From: JANPEF01 sp046596055
GTDB lineage: Bacteria > Eisenbacteria > RBG-16-71-46 > DASYSL01
Direction of reading: 5' to 3'
Assembly (NCBI GenBank): GCA_046596055.1
Contig: JBKJNH010000150.1
Location: forward strand, 1 to 13,100
DNA length: 13,100 nucleotides
Part shown: positions 9,348 through 13,100 of the stretch, piece after piece
How the letters are laid out: each line of letters opens with the position of its first letter
How positions within the stretch are numbered: position 1 is the stretch's first letter
Translations under genes and position numbers: made by a program
The notes under the pieces: generated by a model
The model's input: the letters and a program-made list of their open reading frames with translations, nothing else
What the model was told of the DNA's origin: nothing
Databases searched by the model: none

Positions 9348-9768
9348 GACGGTAGTCGTTCGGGTCCAGGCAGGCGTCGTACGTGGCTCGATCGATCGGG
9401 ATCCAGTCGGTCTTGTTCACGCCTCGCCGATTGCGGGAAGTGGGACTGAGAGGAAACACGGAGGCGATCTTGATCCAGCGACTCTCCACCCGCGAGATCG
9501 CTCGCACTTCGTCCGCAACCTCGGATAGGTCCTGATCCTGACTAAAGAGGAGCGCCACGTCGTACGCATTCTCGCGTGCCAGTCGGACCACATCGAGCGC
9601 GATCCGCACGTCGATGCCCTTCTCCTGACCAACCATCGTCGATGTGACTGTGCCATCGGGCAAAGAGACGCGCTGGTTCCGGTAGCGTAGCGGCCGCGAA
9701 AACGTCTGCACCCCACGCGTTCCCATCACCGCGAGTTTCGCGACCCAGAAGTGATTCCAAAGAAAAAC
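9334..9768 (-). pseudogene. NYN-domain (PIN-like nuclease) gene remnant, 5' end missing
   Basis: The reading matches the C-terminal two thirds of a NYN-domain protein. FLWNHFWVAKLAVMGTRGVQ leads into FSRPLRYRNQRVSLPDG, then GQEKGIDVRIALDVVRLA, YDVALLFSQDQDLSEVADEVR and the family's C-terminal WIPIDRATYDACLDPNDYR. NYN proteins are metal-dependent RNases with clustered aspartates. Those in KGIDV and SQDQD are present, but the N-terminal strand with the IDGxN-type aspartate is absent and is not found in the other leftward frames through about 9900. Homology appears to start at about 9768, at the T-tract of a terminator hairpin. The frame stays open to a stop at 9829-9831 but has no start codon before GTG 9729/ATG 9726, so any product would also lose WNHFWVAKLA. 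G+C is about 62% in the rows I counted, lower than most neighbours. A short functional protein from 9729 (131 aa) cannot be excluded. Confidence 0.72.
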
Positions 9769-9801
9769 CCCGCCGGAGGCCCAAGGGCTGATCCAGCGGG
9801 G
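9759..9801 (-). terminator. Strong intrinsic terminator, leftward
   Basis: On the minus strand CCCCGC (9796-9801) pairs with GCGGGG (9768-9773). Further pairing sits inside: GG with CC, and GCCC with GGGC around TT. Immediately after comes TTTTTCTTT (9767-9759). This is the clearest rho-independent terminator in the window. It can end transcripts of the two small leftward genes at 9935-10324 or of the short promoter unit at 9811-9845. Confidence 0.8.
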
Positions 9802-9811
9802 GGCAAATGCT
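9760..9811 (-). ncRNA. Possible about 50-nt RNA between a consensus promoter and a terminator
   Basis: The TTGACA/TAGGAT promoter at 9818-9845 would start transcription near 9811, and the terminator's T-tract ends near 9760. The product would be a roughly 50-nt RNA made of an 8-base unpaired 5' end (AGCAUUUG) and one long GC-rich hairpin. It matches no small-RNA family I know. Alternatives: a promoter whose transcript is attenuated before the NYN remnant, or a chance promoter next to the terminator of the small-gene operon. Confidence 0.33.
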
Positions 9812-9817
9812 GAAGGA

Positions 9818-9845
9818 ATCCTACGGGCTTATCGGATGCTGTCAA
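9818..9845 (-). promoter_or_regulatory. Near-consensus sigma70 promoter, leftward
   Basis: Minus strand TTGACA (9840-9845, 6/6) and TAGGAT (9818-9823, 4/6) are separated by 16 bases. It lies in a patch less GC-rich than its surroundings and is the best promoter match I found. The next thing downstream is the terminator hairpin, then the NYN remnant. Confidence 0.5.
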
Positions 9846-9934
9846 GCCGCTTTCCGAAAGCTCGCGACCGTTTCACCGGAGGGGATCGGATTCAGCTGGT
9901 TCGTGAACGCACGCCGCTCCGCCAGGGGACGAGG

Positions 9935-10120
9935 TCAGGCCGACTTCGTTCCCCGCTTCGAGATCCACCAGATCATGACGAGGAAGACGACGCCGAAGAT
10001 CGCCTTGGGCTCCCAGCCCGACTGCGGCTCGAACACCGCGATCATGAAGTCGGTGAACAGCTCCCATGCGCCGAGAATCTCGCGCCAGAGCGCCCGGAAG
10101 AAATCGAAGATGGCAGACAC
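9935..10120 (-). CDS. Small hydrophobic protein, probable single-pass membrane protein
   Basis: 61 aa, not recognised. The GTG start at 10120 has GGAGG seven bases upstream, a strong Shine-Dalgarno. Residues 3-30 (IFDFFRALWREILGAWELFT...) form an aromatic-rich, amphipathic helix. A short linker EPQSGWEPKA follows, then a membrane segment IFGVVFLVMIWWI (41-53) and a basic tail SKRGTKSA. This predicts a cytoplasmic C terminus. It starts three bases after the stop of the 66-aa gene, so the two form one transcript. A membrane-anchored small subunit or regulator would fit, but no function is assigned. The strong ribosome site and membrane pattern make it more likely real than its shadows. Confidence 0.7.
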   Translation of the reverse strand: MSAIFDFFRALWREILGAWELFTDFMIAVFEPQSGWEPKAIFGVVFLVMIWWISKRGTKSA

Positions 10121-10123
10121 GGC

Positions 10124-10324
10124 TCAGCCTCCGACGGTGGTGGGGCTCGCCTCGTCGACGTCGTGCGATACGACGCCGTCGGGGCCGAGCACGCGTACGG
10201 GCTTCTGGGTCTGCCAGGCGAGGGTGTGCGCCGATCGCTTCATCGTCTCGGCATCGGCGGCGGTGACGACCGTCCGCCAGCCTCCCTTGTCGGGCTCCCA
10301 CAGTTGCAGCTCGTAACGGCGCAC
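10124..10324 (-). CDS. Small hypothetical protein (66 aa)
   Basis: Unrecognised soluble protein starting GTG at 10324 with GGAGG six bases upstream. The pattern suggests a beta-beta-alpha-beta fold: RYELQLWEP and WRTVVTAADA strands, helix AETMKRSAHTLAWQTQ, strand KPVRVLGPDGVVSH, then a flexible acidic/threonine tail. No catalytic or metal-binding motif is visible. A candidate promoter lies at 10413-10441, and the gene is followed after three bases by the 61-aa membrane protein. It could be a conserved small cytosolic protein of this lineage. Confidence 0.68.
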   Translation of the reverse strand: MRRYELQLWEPDKGGWRTVVTAADAETMKRSAHTLAWQTQKPVRVLGPDGVVSHDVDEASPTTVGG

Positions 10325-10412
10325 GAACGACCTCCGAGTTCTCGGTCAGGTGCGGGTGGACTTGCTGTCCGCAGACATCGGGGCGGCTCCGGGTGCGGAG
10401 CAGACCGCAGGG

Positions 10413-10441
10413 AATCTACTCGACCGCGCGACGAGCGACAA
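10413..10441 (-). promoter_or_regulatory. Candidate sigma70 promoter for the two small leftward genes
   Basis: Minus strand TTGTCG (10436-10441) and TAGATT (10413-10418), each 4/6 to consensus, with an exact 17-base spacer. A start near 10406 gives a leader of about 80 bases before the GTG at 10324. Confidence 0.4.
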
Positions 10442-10478
10442 CCGGGCGGGTGTCACGCGCGAACGCCTGCGGGACATT

Positions 10479-10488
10479 GAGTATACTC
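10479..10488 (+). promoter_or_regulatory. TATACT -10 box inside a perfect palindrome, directly before the beta-propeller start
   Basis: GAGTATACTC (10479-10488) is a perfect 10-base palindrome containing TATACT (10482-10487, 5/6 to the -10 consensus). Seven bases separate it from the ATG at 10495, so initiation would fall on or beside the A of the start codon. No Shine-Dalgarno is present and no good -35 is seen. Confidence 0.45.
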
Positions 10489-10494
10489 CATCCC

Positions 10495-11619
10495 ATGTCC
10501 ATCCCGGCCGACTCCCCGCAAGTCTCGCGGCGCCGCGCGTTGCATTTTGCCCTGCTCGCCGCGCTGACCGGCCTGCTCGGGAACGCCGGCTGCGTGCCGT
10601 CCTCCGATCCGCCGTCCGGGGTCGTCCCGGCGATCACCGACGGCACGCCCCTCGACACGACCGGCCTCGATCCGCTGCGCCCGCTGACCAACGCCGAGAT
10701 CGATGCGCTCCCCGGCGTGCTTGCGGTCGCCGCCGAAGGCAACCGCGTCGTCGCGCTGCTCGATCCGGACACCGGCCGCCCGTTCGCCTACGCCGGCGTC
10801 GGCTGGGCGCCGCGCGCACTGGTCAGCGCCAACGACGGCCGCTCGGTCTACGTCGCCAACTCGGCGGGGGACCGCTACGGCACGGGCTCACTGTCGGTGA
10901 TCACCCTGTACGACCGGCGCGAGACCGACCGGATCGAGCTGTCGCCCTATGGCAGTCTGCGCGGCATGGCCATGACGCGGACCGGCACCTTCCTCTACAT
11001 CGCCTCGGAGATCCGCAACTGCGTGCTCGAGTTCAACCTGCTGTCGCGCGTCGTCGATCGGGTCTTCACGCTGCCCCGCGGTACGCCGTCGCAACTCGCG
11101 CTGGACGCCACGGAGACGCGCTTGTTCGTCACCGACCCGGTGAGCGGGACGCTGTGGGCGATCGACCTGGCCGGAGGCGGGTTCTCGCAGGCGCGGGTCG
11201 GCCGGGCTCCCGAGGGCGTCGCCATCTCGCCGGATGGGCTCTCGGTGTGGGTCGCCAATCGCGAAGACGGCACGGTCTCGCTGATCGATCCGGTGACGCT
11301 GGCGTGGCAGGGGACGCTCAACGTGGGTCGAGCGCCGGTCGCGATCGCGTTCACGCGCGACGGCCAGAAGGCGCTGATCGTCGTGGCGGGCGAGTCGGCG
11401 ATCGCGGTTTACGGGGCCACGAGCCGCGCCCGGCTGCAGGCCATCGCGGTCGCGCTGTACCCCAGCGCGATCGCCGTCGCCACCAACGACGATCGCGCAT
11501 TCATCACCTCGTCCCGCGACGGCATCGTGCAGATGCTCGACACCGCGAGCATGCAACTGGTCGGCTCGGTGATCGTGGGCCGCACGCCGATGGGCGTGGC
11601 GTGGGTGGCGCGGCGCTAG
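10495..11619 (+). CDS. Exported YVTN-type beta-propeller protein
   Basis: 374 aa. The ATG at 10495 begins MSIPADSPQVSRRRALHFAL, a twin-arginine-like n-region followed by a hydrophobic stretch and GNAGC (C33), so it may be a Tat- or Sec-exported lipoprotein, although N at -3 is a poor lipobox. After a Pro/Asp-rich linker, residues about 75-370 form repeating blades of 40-45 residues. Each has a motif such as VLAVAAEGNRVVALLDPDTG, GRSVYVANSAGD, GVAISPDGLSVWVANREDGTVSLIDP and VAIAFTRDGQKALIVV, the pattern of YVTN/cytochrome d1-like seven-bladed propellers (SMP-30/NHL relatives are alternatives). No haem-binding or catalytic residues are obvious; such proteins are often binding or surface proteins. 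Promoter placement suggests leaderless translation. It converges on the next gene with a 16-base gap. Confidence 0.9.
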   Translation: MSIPADSPQVSRRRALHFALLAALTGLLGNAGCVPSSDPPSGVVPAITDGTPLDTTGLDPLRPLTNAEIDALPGVLAVAAEGNRVVALLDPDTGRPFAYAGVGWAPRALVSANDGRSVYVANSAGDRYGTGSLSVITLYDRRETDRIELSPYGSLRGMAMTRTGTFLYIASEIRNCVLEFNLLSRVVDRVFTLPRGTPSQLALDATETRLFVTDPVSGTLWAIDLAGGGFSQARVGRAPEGVAISPDGLSVWVANREDGTVSLIDPVTLAWQGTLNVGRAPVAIAFTRDGQKALIVVAGESAIAVYGATSRARLQAIAVALYPSAIAVATNDDRAFITSSRDGIVQMLDTASMQLVGSVIVGRTPMGVAWVARR

Positions 11620-11635
11620 GAACTCGACGTCGCGA

Positions 11636-12289
11636 TCAGCGGTAGGTGTTCTTCACCCGGCCCCAGCTCGACGGCGCCGCGGGCGTCACGACATCCCCGT
11701 TGAGCACCACGACCGCGCTCTGCAGGTTGTTCGCCGAGCAGCAGTCGTCGACCTGCGTGATGACGACGCGATTGATCTCCCCCGAAACCACGTACGTGTG
11801 GAGGCTGGTCGTTCCCGACCCGCCGAGGAACACGTAGCTCCCGGGCACGACCAGCCCGCCCGGATACGTCGAGTTGAAGATGGTCACGCGCGATCCGTCA
11901 TCCATGCCGGAGAAGGCGATGGTGAACGTCGTCACGACGACGTTCGCCGGGACGTCGACCAGAGTCTGGAAGTAGGTGAAGTCGCCGTAGCTGTAACAGG
12001 TGATCGGGGCCGAGCAGACGCGCGACGGAATGCTGAATCCGATGATCGCCGGATCGGGCGCCGGACCCCAACCCGCGTGGACCTCGGGCGGGATCGTCGC
12101 GTCATCGTATTCGCAGACGTCTCCGTGGATGGCCGGGGCACAGGTGAACGGGACGAGGCCCAGCGGGTTGACCCCCGTGACCTCGAGCCCATCGTGCATC
12201 TCCCACGGGGTGCGGGTCTGGGCGTGGGACGGCATCACGAAGGCGATGGTGAGGAGCAACAAGCACAGGAGTCCGGCAAGACGGTTCAT
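11636..12289 (-). CDS. Secreted protein of unknown function, beta-sandwich-like
   Basis: 217 aa starting at ATG 12289, which has GAGG nine bases upstream and gives a clean Sec signal, MNRLAGLLCLLLLTIAFVMP, cut after SHA (residue 23). An upstream in-frame extension to 12472 would run into the neighbouring gene's 3' end and lacks sense. The mature part is rich in V, T, S, G and Y: PANVVVTTFTIAFSGMDDGS, VTIFNSTYPGGLVVPG, SYVFLGGSGTTSL, INRVVITQVDDCC and SAVVVLNGD read as strands of a beta-sandwich such as a lectin or carbohydrate-binding module. Seven cysteines are conspicuous: one in the signal peptide and six in the mature chain, at 50, 59, 92, 98, 183 and 184, enough for disulfides. It ends VVTPAAPSSWGRVKNTYR: a Pro/Ala linker and a short basic-aromatic tail outside the domain. 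No function is assigned. Confidence 0.85.
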   Translation of the reverse strand: MNRLAGLLCLLLLTIAFVMPSHAQTRTPWEMHDGLEVTGVNPLGLVPFTCAPAIHGDVCEYDDATIPPEVHAGWGPAPDPAIIGFSIPSRVCSAPITCYSYGDFTYFQTLVDVPANVVVTTFTIAFSGMDDGSRVTIFNSTYPGGLVVPGSYVFLGGSGTTSLHTYVVSGEINRVVITQVDDCCSANNLQSAVVVLNGDVVTPAAPSSWGRVKNTYR

Positions 12290-12361
12290 GGGCAACGACC
12301 TCTTCACAATGGAGGGACGGCAAATGCGGGGGGAAGATCGGCCAGAATCGACCGGACGAAG

Positions 12362-12390
12362 AGTCTCGCGGTTCCGGGGGTGCACGTCAA
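12362..12390 (-). promoter_or_regulatory. Weak candidate promoter for the secreted protein
   Basis: Minus strand TTGACG (12385-12390, 5/6) and GAGACT (12362-12367, 3/6) with a 17-base spacer. A start near 12355 leaves a leader of about 65 bases. Only the -35 is convincing. Confidence 0.25.
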
Positions 12391-12416
12391 CCGGGGATTT
12401 CCCGTGGAAATTCCGG
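12391..12416 (-). terminator. Hairpin after the crotonase gene, possible terminator without T-tract
   Basis: Core arms ATTTCC (12397-12402) and GGAAAT (12406-12411) around three bases are extended by CCGG/CCGG (12391-12394 and 12413-12416) across a small internal loop. In the leftward transcript it begins nine bases after the stop of the crotonase gene. The following sequence is TTGACG rather than T-rich, so it may be a transcript-protecting hairpin or rho-assisted end. Confidence 0.4.
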
Positions 12417-12425
12417 TGACGCGTG

Positions 12426-13100
12426 TCAGCGATCCTTCCACGTGGCTGCCCGCTTCTCCAGCCACGCGGCAATGCCCTCGTTCGCGTCGTGCGTCGCCAT
12501 CAGTCGCTCGTGGTACATCGTCTCGGCCGCGTCGAGCGCGGACAGGAAGGCCGCCCCCCGCGGGCCCCGACCGTCGCCGCCACCCATCGCCTCGCGCGCC
12601 AGGGAGAGCGCCGCACCGCTGTGGCCCACGTAGCGCGCGACGAACGCATCGAGCGCGGCCGTGCGGCCGTCGGCTAGCGCGCCCTCGGCGACGACCTCGG
12701 TGATCAGCCCGATCTCGAGCGCATGGCGCGCGCCGATCGTCTCGCCGCTGAGGATCAGGTGGGCGGCGCGCATGCGGCCGAGGACGCCCGGCAGGACGAG
12801 TGCGGCGACCGGCGGATAGCAACCCAGGCGGACTTCGGGAAAGCCGAATGTCGCGTTCTCCTCGGCCACGACCGCGTCGCAGAACGCGACCAGTTCGGCG
12901 CCCCCGCCCAGCGCCGCGCCGCGCACCGCGGCGAGCAGCGGCGGGCGCAACGCGACGAGCGCGCGGAACACGTCGTGGAACGCGGCGAGCATGTCGGCGA
13001 CGCGTTCGCGCGTGTGCTCCTCGATCGCGACGCCGGCCGAGAACGCGCGGCCGCCCTGCGAGCCGAGCACCACGGCGCGCAGGCCGTTCACGGCTTCGCC
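12426..13100 (-). CDS. Enoyl-CoA hydratase/isomerase family protein, dienoyl-CoA hydratase-like, partial (5' end off the right edge)
   Basis: 224 codons of a crotonase-family enzyme. The frame runs through the edge at 13100. The GTG at 13091 is not a plausible start because the usual 45-50 N-terminal residues before RAVVLGSQGGRAFSAG are needed. Visible motifs: oxyanion-hole FSAGVAIEEHT, then GAALGGGAELVAFCD and FGFPEVRLGCYPPVAAL with the two acidic positions kept, IGLITEVV, and the C-terminal HDANEGIAAWLEKR helix. The GV-x-EHT stretch, VADMLAAFHDVFRAL and the PPVAA segment after the second glutamate resemble cyclohexa-1,5-diene-1-carbonyl-CoA hydratases (anaerobic benzoyl-CoA pathway) and their uncharacterised relatives, from memory; a plain enoyl-CoA hydratase is the alternative. 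Its promoter is outside the window. A hairpin follows the stop. Confidence 0.9.
   Translation of the reverse strand, partial: GEAVNGLRAVVLGSQGGRAFSAGVAIEEHTRERVADMLAAFHDVFRALVALRPPLLAAVRGAALGGGAELVAFCDAVVAEENATFGFPEVRLGCYPPVAALVLPGVLGRMRAAHLILSGETIGARHALEIGLITEVVAEGALADGRTAALDAFVARYVGHSGAALSLAREAMGGGDGRGPRGAAFLSALDAAETMYHERLMATHDANEGIAAWLEKRAATWKDR

Noticed and set aside
7060..9355. Long open frames (453 codons leftward, 505 codons rightward) over the hydrolase and permease
   Set aside because: Arg/Ala-rich, no signal, no motif, and they overlap genes with clear family features.
9542..9784. 80-codon leftward frame beginning inside the terminator hairpin
   Set aside because: Overlaps the NYN remnant in another frame, has no recognisable domain, and its TTG start would sit in the hairpin loop.
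9785..9934. Possible tRNA or other structured RNA gene in the gap
   Set aside because: No cloverleaf or CCA-type acceptor could be folded by eye; only the promoter and terminator hairpin are supported.

Overview
The window is high-GC DNA (most rows about 65-80% G+C by eye) from a Gram-negative bacterium. An FadL-type outer-membrane protein, lipoprotein signal peptides and periplasmic export signals all point to an outer membrane. Gene style (short exported proteins, a FadL plus SGNH-lipoprotein pair, GTG starts, 4-base overlaps) fits FCB-group or related uncultured high-GC lineages (Eisenbacteria-like or Gemmatimonadota-like), or a deltaproteobacterium. That placement is an impression, not a demonstrated result.

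Left half, 1-9347, is a divergent lipid-utilisation locus. Leftward from about 3404 run an exported TPR protein, a FadI-type thiolase and a FadJ-type multifunctional enoyl-CoA hydratase/3-hydroxyacyl-CoA dehydrogenase (cut by the left edge), coupled by GTGA overlaps. Rightward from 3972 run a long-chain acyl-CoA ligase, a FadL-type fatty acid channel, an SGNH/GDSL hydrolase lipoprotein and an EamA/DMT permease, again joined by 4-base overlaps or nearly so. Together they could release acyl groups from esters at the cell envelope, bring them across the outer membrane, activate them and degrade them. No acyl-CoA dehydrogenase is in the window. The 567-base divergent gap (3405-3971) holds two good inverted repeats that could be operators.

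Middle, 9334-10494, is an accessory-looking patch. It has a 5'-truncated NYN-nuclease-like remnant of lower G+C and a consensus promoter followed about 50 bases later by a strong intrinsic terminator (a possible tiny RNA or attenuator). It also has two small leftward genes (66 and 61 aa) with good Shine-Dalgarno sites.

Right part, 10495-13100, has a rightward exported beta-propeller protein that looks leaderless. Convergent to it is a leftward secreted protein with an odd basic C-terminal tail. Last is a crotonase-family gene, most like dienoyl-CoA hydratases, cut by the right edge. I saw no rRNA, tRNA, CRISPR array, insertion sequence or phage gene.
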